Source: Clostridia bacterium (GTDB taxonomy: Bacteria > Bacillota > Clostridia > UBA1381). Taken from it: DNA of 64,000 nt. The position numbers and the translations under genes were made by a program. The stretch lies in the NCBI GenBank assembly GCA_017621875.1, contig JAGASE010000020.1, positions 276,365-340,364 of the forward strand, in the 5' to 3' direction. Below the pieces are notes generated by a model. It saw nothing but the letters and a program-made list of their open reading frames with translations. It ran no database searches and was not told the origin of the DNA. Of this stretch, positions 37,575-46,128 are shown one piece after another (positions within the stretch are counted from its first letter, which is position 1; each line of letters opens with the position of its first letter).

Positions 37575-37868
37575 ATGAAAAGCTTTCATTCACAATCGAC
37601 AGAAGAATTTTTTAAGGCAATTCTCTCGCTTGAAACTATAGAGGAATGCCGCGACTTTTTTGAAGACATCTGCACCGTTAAAGAGCTGCAGGATATTTCG
37701 CAGCGTTTAGAGGTTGCACGCATGCTGCGAGGCGGAAGCAGCTATCAGACTGTTTCAAAGGAAACAGGTGCCAGCACCGCCACCATAAGCCGCGTAAACC
37801 GATGCCTGGTATATGGCAGCGGCGGATATAAGAATATACTTGAAAAACTGGACCAAGCTCAGGAATAA
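37575..37868 (+). CDS. YerC/YecD family TrpR-related repressor
   Basis: A 97-aa all-helical protein of the Trp repressor superfamily. The recognition helix region QTVSKETGASTATISRVNRC is preceded by LQDISQRLEVARMLRGGSSY. YerC-type proteins are small DNA-binding dimers often placed ahead of biosynthetic operons. Here it lies 33 nt upstream of hisZ in the same transcript, and its promoter has a matching palindrome, so control of histidine synthesis is a reasonable inference. RBS AAAGGTGA. Confidence 0.9.
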   Translation: MKSFHSQSTEEFFKAILSLETIEECRDFFEDICTVKELQDISQRLEVARMLRGGSSYQTVSKETGASTATISRVNRCLVYGSGGYKNILEKLDQAQE

Positions 37869-37901
37869 TTACACTTATTTTCAGAAGGGACTGAATTTAT
37901 A

Positions 37902-39011
37902 ATGAATATCGACAGCTTAAAAAGTGATGAACAGGCAATTCTCAGTCTGCGTTCGCTTTATAGCAGATACGGATATCTGCAGTATAAAATGAGTAAATTT
38001 GAGGAATATGACCTCTATGTGCGTAACAAGGATTTTTTAGTGTCGGACAATATCATAACCTTTACCGATACCGACGGAAAACTCATGGCTCTAAAGCCTG
38101 ACGTTACCCTATCCATAATTAAAAACACCAAGGATATGCCTGGCTGCGTGCATAAGGTTTATTATAACGAAAATGTATACAGGGTTTCAAAAGGCACCAA
38201 TTCCTACAAGGAAATCATGCAGACAGGTCTTGAATGTATGGGCGATATTGATGATTACTGCATATATGAAATGCTGATGCTCGCCTCCCGAAGCCTTGAT
38301 ACCATTTCAAGCGATTATGTGCTGGATATTTCACATCTGGATATTGTTTCAGCAGTAATTGACAGCATGGAGGTTTCGGACAAAGCTCGCCGAGAGCTGC
38401 TGCTTTGCATAGGCGAAAAAAATATTCACGGAATCTCCGATATCTGCCAAAGGGAAGCCGCAGACGCTGCCGAGCTTAAAAAGCTTGTTTCCACCTACGG
38501 CTCACCCGAAAAGGTGATACCTATGCTTGAAAGCATCGAATGTGTAAAAAATTCCGCAGCACTTTCAAGTCTTAAGAAAATCACCAATCTGCTTTCGGAA
38601 AACGGCTTTGGCGACAAAATCCGCATAGATTTCTCGGTAATTAATCACATGGGCTATTACAACGGCTTTGTGTTCAAGGGCTTTATAAACGGAGTTTCAT
38701 CAGGAATTTTGTCCGGTGGACAGTATGACAGGCTTATGCACAAAATGGGCAGAAGCTCCGGTGCAATCGGCTTTGCTGTATATCTTGACATGCTCGAAAG
38801 GCTCACAAAAGCCGAGGACGCATATGATGTTGACGCTGTCATTCTTTATGATGACAGCTCGGATTTAAAGGCACTAAACGACGCTGTTCGCTTGTTTACG
38901 ATTGACGGCAGAAGTGTTACCGTACAAAAACAAGTTCCTGAAAAAATCAAGTACAGACAGCTTTTGAGGCTCAACGAAAGAGGGGTTGAAATCATTGAAA
39001 ACAATGCTTAA
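37902..39011 (+). CDS. hisZ: ATP phosphoribosyltransferase regulatory subunit
   Basis: A 369-aa HisRS-like protein without tRNA-charging function. The N-terminal part has FTDTDGKLMALKPDVTLSI (class II motif 2-like), and near the C-terminus the motif 3-like segment SGILSGGQYDRLMHKMGRSS. It joins short HisG to form the first enzyme of histidine synthesis and confers feedback inhibition. First biosynthetic gene of the operon; its 3' end overlaps hisG. Confidence 0.93.
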   Translation: MNIDSLKSDEQAILSLRSLYSRYGYLQYKMSKFEEYDLYVRNKDFLVSDNIITFTDTDGKLMALKPDVTLSIIKNTKDMPGCVHKVYYNENVYRVSKGTNSYKEIMQTGLECMGDIDDYCIYEMLMLASRSLDTISSDYVLDISHLDIVSAVIDSMEVSDKARRELLLCIGEKNIHGISDICQREAADAAELKKLVSTYGSPEKVIPMLESIECVKNSAALSSLKKITNLLSENGFGDKIRIDFSVINHMGYYNGFVFKGFINGVSSGILSGGQYDRLMHKMGRSSGAIGFAVYLDMLERLTKAEDAYDVDAVILYDDSSDLKALNDAVRLFTIDGRSVTVQKQVPEKIKYRQLLRLNERGVEIIENNA

Positions 39012-39633
39012 CATAGCTCTGCCAAAGGGCAGACTTGGTGAAAAGGTTTACGGTATGTTTGAAAAAGCAGGCTTTGAATGTCCCTCAATTAAAGAAAACA
39101 ACCGCAAGCTTATATTTGAAAATCCTCAGAAAGGCGTCCGCTATTTTTGGGTAAAGCCGTCCGACGTTGCAATATATGTAGAGCACGGTGCTGCGGATAT
39201 AGGTATTGCCGGCAAGGATATTTTGCTTGAATATTCGCCTGACGTCTACGAGCTTCTTGACCTTGACATAGGCAAATGCCGAATGGCGGTTGCCGCAAAG
39301 CACGGTTTCCGCGACAGCACGCAGAAAACACTCCGCGTGGCAACTAAATTTACAAATATAACAAAGGACTATTACGCAAAGCAGGGACGCGATATTGATA
39401 TAATTCACTTAAACGGTTCTATCGAGCTTGCACCGATTTTAGGGCTTTCCGATGTAATCGTGGATATCGTTGAAACAGGAACGACACTTAAAGAAAACAA
39501 CCTTGAGGTAATTGAAACCATCGTTCCCATAAGTGCAAGACTGATTGCGAACAAGTCCGGCTTTAAATTCAAAAATGACAAAATTGAAGAGCTTGTATGC
39601 GAGCTTTCAAAACAGACGGAGGGCAAACAATGA
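38995..39633 (+). CDS. hisG: ATP phosphoribosyltransferase, short form
   Basis: A protein of about 212 aa starting at TTG 38995, nine nt after GAGGGG, or at ATG 39004 (LNIALPKGRLGEK). Conserved parts are IALPKGRLGEK, DVAIYVEHGAADIGIAGKDI and the PRPP loop DVIVDIVETGTTLKEN. The absence of the C-terminal regulatory domain fits with HisZ dependence. It couples ATP and PRPP to give phosphoribosyl-ATP. Overlaps hisZ by 8-17 nt and hisD by 4 nt. Confidence 0.95.
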   Translation: MKTMLNIALPKGRLGEKVYGMFEKAGFECPSIKENNRKLIFENPQKGVRYFWVKPSDVAIYVEHGAADIGIAGKDILLEYSPDVYELLDLDIGKCRMAVAAKHGFRDSTQKTLRVATKFTNITKDYYAKQGRDIDIIHLNGSIELAPILGLSDVIVDIVETGTTLKENNLEVIETIVPISARLIANKSGFKFKNDKIEELVCELSKQTEGKQ

Positions 39634-40904
39634 TTAAAATATTAAAATACGGCGAGGTCGATAATAACGACATTTTCGCTCGCAGCACATCGGAGGTAAA
39701 TGTCGAAGACATTGTTTCCGACATAATTTACGATGTACGCAAAAACGGTGACGCCGCACTTTTTAAATACTGCGAAAAATTTGATAAGGCAAAGCTTTCC
39801 TCACTTCAGGTAAGTCAAGAGGAAATTGACGAGGCTGTTTCTCTTGTTGAGCCGCAGTTTATCGAAATTCTGAAAAAGGCGGCTTGTAACATCCGCAAAT
39901 TCCATGAAAAGCAGGTAAGAAACAGCTTCATTATAAATGACGAAAACGGTGTTGTTACAGGTCAAAAGGTAATCCCTGTTGACCGTGCCGGACTTTATGT
40001 TCCGGGCGGAACAGCAGCATATCCGTCAACCGTTTTGATGGATTCTATTCCGGCAAAAATCGCAGGCTGCCGCGAGGTTGTTATCGTTACGCCTCCAAAC
40101 AGTGAGGGCAAAATTTCCCCGGTAATACTCGCCGCGGCAAAAATCGCAGGTGTTGATAAAATCTTTAAGGTCGGCGGTGCTCAGGCGATTGCAGCTCTTG
40201 CATACGGCACCGAAACCATACCGAAGGTTGACAAAATAGTAGGTCCCGGAAACGCATTTGTTGCCGAAGCAAAAAAGCAGGTATTCGGCGTTGTTTCCAT
40301 TGATATGATTGCAGGACCGAGTGAAATATTGATTGTTGCTGATAAGACCGCAAATCCAAAGCACATTGCGGCAGACCTTCTTTCTCAGGCAGAGCATGAT
40401 AAGCTTGCAAGTGCGGTTTTGGTAACCGACTCCTCCTCCCTTGCCGAAGCGGTAAGTGCAGAGCTTGAAGAGCAGATACCGCTCTTGGAAAGGGAAGAAA
40501 TTGCACGCGTATCAATAGATAATAACGGTAAAATCATAGTTGCGGACAGTCTTGACGCCGCAATCGAAATCTCAAACGAAATTGCACCCGAGCATTTAGA
40601 GCTTTGCGTTGACAATCCGTTTGACTATCTCGATGCAATCCGTCACGCAGGTTCAATATTCATGGGTAAAAACTGTCCGGAAGCTTTGGGCGATTATTTT
40701 GCAGGACCTAACCACACACTTCCGACAAGCGGCACAGCTAAATTTTCAAGCCCTCTGTCGGTAGATGATTTCGTTAAGAAAACGCAGTACACCTACTATA
40801 CAAAAGAGGCACTTTCCAAAGTTGCACGCGATGTGGAATTTTTTGCAAAAAAGGAAGGACTTACCGCACACGCAAAAAGTGCCGTAATCCGCATTGAGGA
40901 GTGA
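39630..40904 (+). CDS. hisD: histidinol dehydrogenase
   Basis: A 424-aa enzyme from ATG 39630, with GGAGGG upstream and a 4-nt overlap with hisG. Features: VPGGTAAYPSTVLM, VDKIVGPGNAFVAEAKKQVF, DMIAGPSEILI, ADLLSQAEHD (Zn ligands), IAPEHLEL and GPNHTLPTSGTAKFSSPLSV. It oxidises L-histidinol to L-histidine in two NAD-dependent steps. Confidence 0.97.
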   Translation: MIKILKYGEVDNNDIFARSTSEVNVEDIVSDIIYDVRKNGDAALFKYCEKFDKAKLSSLQVSQEEIDEAVSLVEPQFIEILKKAACNIRKFHEKQVRNSFIINDENGVVTGQKVIPVDRAGLYVPGGTAAYPSTVLMDSIPAKIAGCREVVIVTPPNSEGKISPVILAAAKIAGVDKIFKVGGAQAIAALAYGTETIPKVDKIVGPGNAFVAEAKKQVFGVVSIDMIAGPSEILIVADKTANPKHIAADLLSQAEHDKLASAVLVTDSSSLAEAVSAELEEQIPLLEREEIARVSIDNNGKIIVADSLDAAIEISNEIAPEHLELCVDNPFDYLDAIRHAGSIFMGKNCPEALGDYFAGPNHTLPTSGTAKFSSPLSVDDFVKKTQYTYYTKEALSKVARDVEFFAKKEGLTAHAKSAVIRIEE

Positions 40905-40909
40905 GTGAT

Positions 40910-41971
40910 ATGAGCAGGTTTTTCAGTAATAAATATTCACAGCTTATTCCATATACTCCGGGTGAGCAGCCAAAGGATACCAAGTATATTAAGCTTAATA
41001 CAAATGAATCGCCGTATCCTCCATCTGAAAAAGCACAGGAATATGCAGCAGAGGCGGCAAAAAATCTTCAGCTCTACCCCGACCCCGAATGTCGTCAGCT
41101 TACCGAGGCCTTGGCAAAAGGGCTGGGCGTTTCAAGTGATGAAGTGCTTCTTACCAACGGCTCGGACGAGATTTTGAACTTTGCGTTTATGGCATTTTGT
41201 GACGACTCTCACCCTGCCATATTCCCCGACATCACCTACGGCTTTTACTCGGTATTTGCGGAAATTAACGGTATTCCGTACGAGGAAATACCGCTTTCAG
41301 GCGATTTTACAATTAACATAAATGACTACATTGGCATAAACAAAACCATATTTATCGCCAATCCCAATGCTCCTACGGGCATTGCTCTTAAAACCTCTCA
41401 AATTGAGGAGATTTTAAAATCCAATCCTGACAACATTGTGGTCATTGACGAGGCATATGTGGATTTCGGTAACGAAAGCTGTGTGCCGCTGATACACAAG
41501 TACGACAACCTGCTGGTTACGCAGACCTTTTCAAAATCACGCTCAATGGCAGGTGCAAGATTAGGCTTTGGCGTTGCGAGCAAGGCACTTATACAGGACC
41601 TTAATACCATAAAATATTCCACAAATCCATACAACATCAACCGCATGACTATGGCGGCAGGGCTTGGCGTTTTGGAGGACGAGGAGTATACTCAAAAAAA
41701 CTGCAAAGCGATAACAGAAAACCGCAGTTATACCGCAGATGAGCTTAAAAAGCTTGGCTTTTCTCTTACCGAATCGGGTGCAAACTTTGTGTTTGCAAAG
41801 CACGATAGCTTTGACGGCAAGGAGCTTTATTTAAAGCTTAAAGAGCGTGGAATTTTGGTACGTCACTTCGACAAGCCGAAAATTTCGCAGTATAACCGCA
41901 TCACAATCGGAACAAAGGAGCAGATGCAAACGCTTATCGAAACGATAAAATCCATATTGGAGGGAAAATAA
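40910..41971 (+). CDS. hisC: histidinol-phosphate aminotransferase
   Basis: A 353-aa PLP enzyme from ATG 40910, nine nt after GGAG. Fold type I signatures: KLNTNESPYPPS, LTNGSDEILNFAF, NPNAPTGIALK, VVIDEAYVDFG and the PLP-Lys site TFSKSRSMAGARLGF. It transaminates imidazole-acetol phosphate with glutamate. Confidence 0.96.
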   Translation: MSRFFSNKYSQLIPYTPGEQPKDTKYIKLNTNESPYPPSEKAQEYAAEAAKNLQLYPDPECRQLTEALAKGLGVSSDEVLLTNGSDEILNFAFMAFCDDSHPAIFPDITYGFYSVFAEINGIPYEEIPLSGDFTININDYIGINKTIFIANPNAPTGIALKTSQIEEILKSNPDNIVVIDEAYVDFGNESCVPLIHKYDNLLVTQTFSKSRSMAGARLGFGVASKALIQDLNTIKYSTNPYNINRMTMAAGLGVLEDEEYTQKNCKAITENRSYTADELKKLGFSLTESGANFVFAKHDSFDGKELYLKLKERGILVRHFDKPKISQYNRITIGTKEQMQTLIETIKSILEGK

Positions 41972-42559
41972 ATGAGAACTGCAGAAATTAAAAGAAAAAC
42001 CGCTGAAACCGATATCAGCCTTACTCTTAACTTAGACGGCAGCGGAAAAAGTGAAATTGACACAGGCTGCGGATTTTTAAATCATATGCTTACTCTTTTT
42101 GCAAAGCACGCAAGATTTGACCTTGATATAAAATGCATAGGTGATACTGACGTTGACGACCATCACACCGTTGAGGACATCGGAATTGTCCTCGGTGAGG
42201 CAATTTCTGAGGCACTTGCCGACAAACGCGGCATTGTCCGCTACGGCAGCATGATGCTCCCGATGGACGAATCCCTCATTCTTACTGCTGTTGATTTATC
42301 AGGAAGAAGTCATCTGGAATACGCACTTAATATCCCATCAGAAAAGGTGGGCAGCTTTGATACCGAGCTTGTGCAGGAGTTCTGGCTTGCATTTGTAAGA
42401 AATGCAAAATGTACGCTTCACATAAAGCAGCTCGCGGGTACAAATTCACATCACATTATCGAGGGTACATTTAAGTCGGCAGCACGCAGCTTAAAGGCGG
42501 CAGTTGCAATAGATGCCGCATTTTCAAACGAAATTCCTTCAACAAAAGGGGTGCTTTAA
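41972..42559 (+). CDS. hisB: imidazoleglycerol-phosphate dehydratase
   Basis: A 195-aa monofunctional HisB with both conserved metal motifs, DVDDHHTVEDIGIVLG and GTNSHHIIEGTFKSAARSLK, and no phosphatase domain, in keeping with the separate PHP phosphatase at the end of the operon. Its ATG directly follows the hisC stop, and its stop overlaps the hisH start (TAATG). Confidence 0.97.
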   Translation: MRTAEIKRKTAETDISLTLNLDGSGKSEIDTGCGFLNHMLTLFAKHARFDLDIKCIGDTDVDDHHTVEDIGIVLGEAISEALADKRGIVRYGSMMLPMDESLILTAVDLSGRSHLEYALNIPSEKVGSFDTELVQEFWLAFVRNAKCTLHIKQLAGTNSHHIIEGTFKSAARSLKAAVAIDAAFSNEIPSTKGVL

Positions 42560-43176
42560 TGATTGCAATTATTGACTACGGCGTTGGAAATTTGTTTTCC
42601 TTAAAGAGCTCGCTTGCCGCAATCGGTGCAGACGCTATAATCACCGGCAGCTGTGAGGAAATTAAAAACGCAGATAAAATTCTTCTTCCCGGCGTAGGAG
42701 CCTTCGGCGACGCGGCCGAAAAGCTCAAAAACAGTGGTCTTTGCGATATCATCAAAAGCGAAGCAAATAACGGTAAGCCGCTGCTTGGAATCTGCCTCGG
42801 AATGCAGCTTCTTTTGGAAAAAAGCTATGAATACGGCGAGCATGAGGGCTTGGGACTTATTAAAGGTGAAATCCGCCCAATTTCCGATGTAATTCCAAAT
42901 AATCTTAAAATTCCGCATATCGGCTGGAACGCACTGAAATTTAAAGGCGAAAAATCGCGTCTGTTTAAGTATATCAAGGACGGAGACTTTGTGTATTTTG
43001 TTCATTCCTATTACGCTGCAGACTGCGACGAGTTTGTAACCGCAACAGCGGAATACGGCAGTGACCTTACAGCATCAGTGGAAAACGGCAACGTATTCGG
43101 CTGTCAATTCCACCCCGAAAAAAGCGGCGATGTGGGACTTAATATCCTGCGTGCGTTTAACGAGATGGAGGTATGA
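42559..43176 (+). CDS. hisH: imidazole glycerol phosphate synthase, glutaminase subunit
   Basis: A 205-aa class I glutamine amidotransferase: IIDYGVGNLFSLKSSL, LPGVGAFGDA, nucleophile Cys in LLGICLGMQLLL, and the His-Glu dyad in CQFHPEKSG. It supplies ammonia to HisF. One-nt overlap with hisB and 4-nt ATGA-type junction toward hisA. Confidence 0.97.
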   Translation: MIAIIDYGVGNLFSLKSSLAAIGADAIITGSCEEIKNADKILLPGVGAFGDAAEKLKNSGLCDIIKSEANNGKPLLGICLGMQLLLEKSYEYGEHEGLGLIKGEIRPISDVIPNNLKIPHIGWNALKFKGEKSRLFKYIKDGDFVYFVHSYYAADCDEFVTATAEYGSDLTASVENGNVFGCQFHPEKSGDVGLNILRAFNEMEV

Positions 43177-43178
43177 GC

Positions 43179-43892
43179 ATGAACATCTTTCCCGCAATAG
43201 ATTTATATGATAAAAAGGCTGTGCGTCTTTTAAAGGGCGATTACAACCAAATGACCATTTACAGCGATAATCCCGCAGAATTTGCACAGGATTTTGAAAA
43301 GCAGGGTGCAAAATTCCTGCACATCGTAGATTTAGAGGGTGCAAAGGACGGCACAACTCCCAATCTTGATGTTATAAAGGAAATTGTAAAAAGCTGTAAC
43401 CTCTTTGTAGAGGTCGGCGGCGGAATCCGCAGTATGCAGGTCATAAGCGAATATATAAACGCAGGTGTTGACCGCGTAATTCTCGGAACAGCAGCAGTAA
43501 CCGATGAGGAATTTTTAAAAACCGCCGTTTTGACATACGGCGATAAGATTGCTGTGGGTGCGGACATAAAGGACGGATACGTTGCTATCCGCGGCTGGAC
43601 GGAAAAATCCGCCTATTCCTGCTTTGATTTTTGCAAAAAGATGCAGGAAATCGGCGTTAAAACTCTCATCTGCACAGATATATCCAAGGACGGTGCAATG
43701 CAAGGTACAAACCACGAATTATACAAGCAGCTTTCCGAAAGCTTCAGAATGCAGATTACAGCCTCCGGCGGAGTTTCTACGCTTGATGACGTTAAAAAGC
43801 TTGCAGAGCTTGGAATTTACGGTGCAATCATCGGTAAGGCATACTATACCGGTGCAATTTCCATTAAGGAAGCAATCGAGGTGGCAAAATGA
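43179..43892 (+). CDS. hisA: phosphoribosylformimino-AICAR ribotide isomerase
   Basis: A 237-aa TIM barrel from ATG 43179, seven nt after GGAGG; another ATG at 43173 has too little spacing. Features: FPAIDLYDKKAVRLLKGDY, FVEVGGGIRSM, VILGTAAV, CTDISKDGAMQGTN and ITASGGVSTLDDV. It carries out the Amadori isomerisation in histidine synthesis. Overlaps hisF by 4 nt. Confidence 0.97.
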   Translation: MNIFPAIDLYDKKAVRLLKGDYNQMTIYSDNPAEFAQDFEKQGAKFLHIVDLEGAKDGTTPNLDVIKEIVKSCNLFVEVGGGIRSMQVISEYINAGVDRVILGTAAVTDEEFLKTAVLTYGDKIAVGADIKDGYVAIRGWTEKSAYSCFDFCKKMQEIGVKTLICTDISKDGAMQGTNHELYKQLSESFRMQITASGGVSTLDDVKKLAELGIYGAIIGKAYYTGAISIKEAIEVAK

Positions 43893-44647
43893 TTACAAAA
43901 CGTATTATCCCATGTCTTGACGTAAAGGACGGCAGAGTGGTGAAGGGCGTAAACTTTGAGGGGCTTTCCGACGTTTCCTCCCCTATCGAGCTTGCTAAGT
44001 ATTACAGCAAAAACGGTGCTGACGAGCTTGTTTTTTACGATATAACCGCCTCAAGTGAAGGGCGTGCACTTTTTACCGATATTTTGTGCGAGGTCGCAAA
44101 AACGATTTTTATTCCTCTCACGGTAGGCGGTGGAATCAACTCGGTTTCGGATTTTGACAGAGTGTTAAAATGCGGTGCGGACAAGGTCAGCGTAAACTCC
44201 GGGGCAATTAAAAATCCCGACCTCATTTATGAGGCGGCAAAGCTTTACGGAAACCAGTGCGTTGTTATTTCCGCAGATGTAAAGCGTGTTGACGGAGTTT
44301 TCCGCGTATTTGCCAAGGGCGGCAGAGAAAACACCGGCATGGAGGCAATCGAATGGATAAAAAAATGCGTGCAGATGGGTGCAGGCGAGGTTGTTTTGAA
44401 CTCGATTGACACCGACGGCGTGAAAAACGGCTTTGACCTCGAAATGCTTGAGGCTGTTACAAATGCGGTAAATGTACCCGTAATCGCCTCCGGCGGTGCA
44501 GGAAAAATAGAGGATTTCGCAAAGCTGTTCAAGGCAAATCCCAAAGTGGACGCAGGACTTGCAGCCTCAATATTCCACTTCGGCGAAGTCGCAATTTCTG
44601 ACCTTAAAAAGGCACTTGCCGCAGAGACTATCCCGGTAAGATTATAA
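43889..44647 (+). CDS. hisF: imidazole glycerol phosphate synthase, cyclase subunit
   Basis: A 252-aa TIM barrel: ITKRIIPCLDVKDGRVVKG with the catalytic Asp, LTVGGGINSV, KVSVNSGAI, LNSIDTDGVKNGFDLEM with the second catalytic Asp, and IASGGAGKIEDF. With HisH it forms IGP and AICAR. Co-translated with hisA by ATGA overlap. Confidence 0.98.
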   Translation: MITKRIIPCLDVKDGRVVKGVNFEGLSDVSSPIELAKYYSKNGADELVFYDITASSEGRALFTDILCEVAKTIFIPLTVGGGINSVSDFDRVLKCGADKVSVNSGAIKNPDLIYEAAKLYGNQCVVISADVKRVDGVFRVFAKGGRENTGMEAIEWIKKCVQMGAGEVVLNSIDTDGVKNGFDLEMLEAVTNAVNVPVIASGGAGKIEDFAKLFKANPKVDAGLAASIFHFGEVAISDLKKALAAETIPVRL

Positions 44648-44659
44648 AGGAGAAAATAT

Positions 44660-45310
44660 ATGATTAACATTGATAAGCTTAAATTTGATGAAAAGGGTTT
44701 AATTCCCGCTATTGTGGTTGACGCTGTTTCCAAAAAGGTGCTGACGCTTGCTTATATGAACAGAGAAAGCCTTGAAATTTCCATGGAAAAAGGTCTTACC
44801 TGCTTCTTCAGCCGCTCAAGGAATGAGCTGTGGCTAAAAGGCGAAACCAGCGGAAATTATCAGCACATTGTTTCTATTACTGCTGACTGCGATAATGACG
44901 CACTTGTGGTTATGGTGGAAAAGGACGGACCTGCCTGCCATTTGGGCAGCGATTCTTGTTTTCAGAATCCCGTTTGGGAAAGCGAGGAGCTTTCGGAATT
45001 TTCATATGAGGGACTTATGACTCTTATCGAGGGTAGAAAGACCGACAAAAAAGAAGGCTCATATACTACCTATCTCTTTGAAAAGGGTATTGATAAAATT
45101 CTGAAAAAAGTCGGCGAAGAAAGCACTGAGGTTATAATCGCGGCAAAGGACAATGATAAAAAGGAAACAATTTACGAAATAGCAGACCTTGCATATCACG
45201 TTATGGTGCTTATGATTGAAATGGGTATTTCTCTCGAAGACATACATAAGGAGCTTGCATCACGCCATGTAATCGACCACAAGGTAAAGCAGGAGAAAAT
45301 GACAAAATGA
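44660..45310 (+). CDS. hisIE: bifunctional phosphoribosyl-AMP cyclohydrolase / phosphoribosyl-ATP pyrophosphatase
   Basis: A 216-aa fusion. The HisI part (about 1-110) has [32 protein letters not shown] and the Zn-binding Cys motif DCDNDALVV with CHLGSDSCF. The HisE part (about 115-205) has [16 protein letters not shown] and [14 protein letters not shown]. Two consecutive early steps of the pathway. It overlaps the hisJ start by 4 nt. Confidence 0.97.
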   Translation: MINIDKLKFDEKGLIPAIVVDAVSKKVLTLAYMNRESLEISMEKGLTCFFSRSRNELWLKGETSGNYQHIVSITADCDNDALVVMVEKDGPACHLGSDSCFQNPVWESEELSEFSYEGLMTLIEGRKTDKKEGSYTTYLFEKGIDKILKKVGEESTEVIIAAKDNDKKETIYEIADLAYHVMVLMIEMGISLEDIHKELASRHVIDHKVKQEKMTK

Positions 45311-46077
45311 TGAAGGATTTACATATTCACACCACCTTCTGCGACGGAGAAAATTCCCCTGAAGAAATGGTTGTTGCTGCAATCCGAAGGAATATGGATT
45401 GTATCGGCTTTTCCGCACATTCCTACACTTTTTTTGACGAAAGCTATTGCATGAAGAAAGAGGCTTATGACAGCTACAAGGCTGAAATTGCCGCATTAAA
45501 GCAAAAATACGGCGATAAAATCAAAATTCTCTGCGGTATTGAGCAGGATTTTTACTCCGATATGCCTACAAGCGGATTTGACTATGTAATCGGCTCGGTA
45601 CATTATTTAAAGGTTGGAAACGATTATTTTTCAATCGACGATGCTGCAGATATTTTAAAGGACGCCGCACAAAAATATTATAGCGGAGATTTCTATGCCT
45701 TGTGCGAGGACTACTACTCTACCGCTGCAAAAATAGTACAAAAAACGGGTGCGGATATTATCGGACACTTTGATGTAATATCAAAATTCAACGAGCAAGG
45801 CGGCTTTTTTGATGAAAAAAATGAGCGGTATATTACCGCCTATAAAGCCGCGATTGATAAGCTGGCTGCCATGGGTGCGGCTTTTGAAATCAATACGGGA
45901 GCGATTTCCCGCGGATACAAAAGTGCCGCATATCCTTCGGGCGATATTCTTTCGTATCTTGCCGAAAAAAACTGCAAGGTTATCCTGTCAAGCGATTCTC
46001 ACTCTACAGCAAGCCTTTGCTCGCATTTTGATGAATATATCAAAAAAGCAAAGGATATAGGACTTGAAATTTTATAG
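45307..46077 (+). CDS. hisJ: histidinol-phosphatase, PHP family
   Basis: A 256-aa PHP-fold phosphatase: [69 protein letters not shown] and [12 protein letters not shown], i.e. the full set of metal ligands in the HisJ/HisK order. It dephosphorylates histidinol phosphate, which completes the pathway because hisB here is monofunctional. Last gene before the operon terminator. Confidence 0.92.
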   Translation: MMKDLHIHTTFCDGENSPEEMVVAAIRRNMDCIGFSAHSYTFFDESYCMKKEAYDSYKAEIAALKQKYGDKIKILCGIEQDFYSDMPTSGFDYVIGSVHYLKVGNDYFSIDDAADILKDAAQKYYSGDFYALCEDYYSTAAKIVQKTGADIIGHFDVISKFNEQGGFFDEKNERYITAYKAAIDKLAAMGAAFEINTGAISRGYKSAAYPSGDILSYLAEKNCKVILSSDSHSTASLCSHFDEYIKKAKDIGLEIL

Positions 46078-46088
46078 CAGAATACTTA

Positions 46089-46124
46089 AAAGAGCATTTA
46101 TCGTAAAATAAATGCTCTTTTTTT
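46089..46124. terminator. terminator of the histidine operon
   Basis: AAAGAGCATTTAT pairs with ATAAATGCTCTTT, followed by TTTT. It may also serve the convergent 819-aa gene. Confidence 0.9.
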
Positions 46125-46128
46125 AGCG

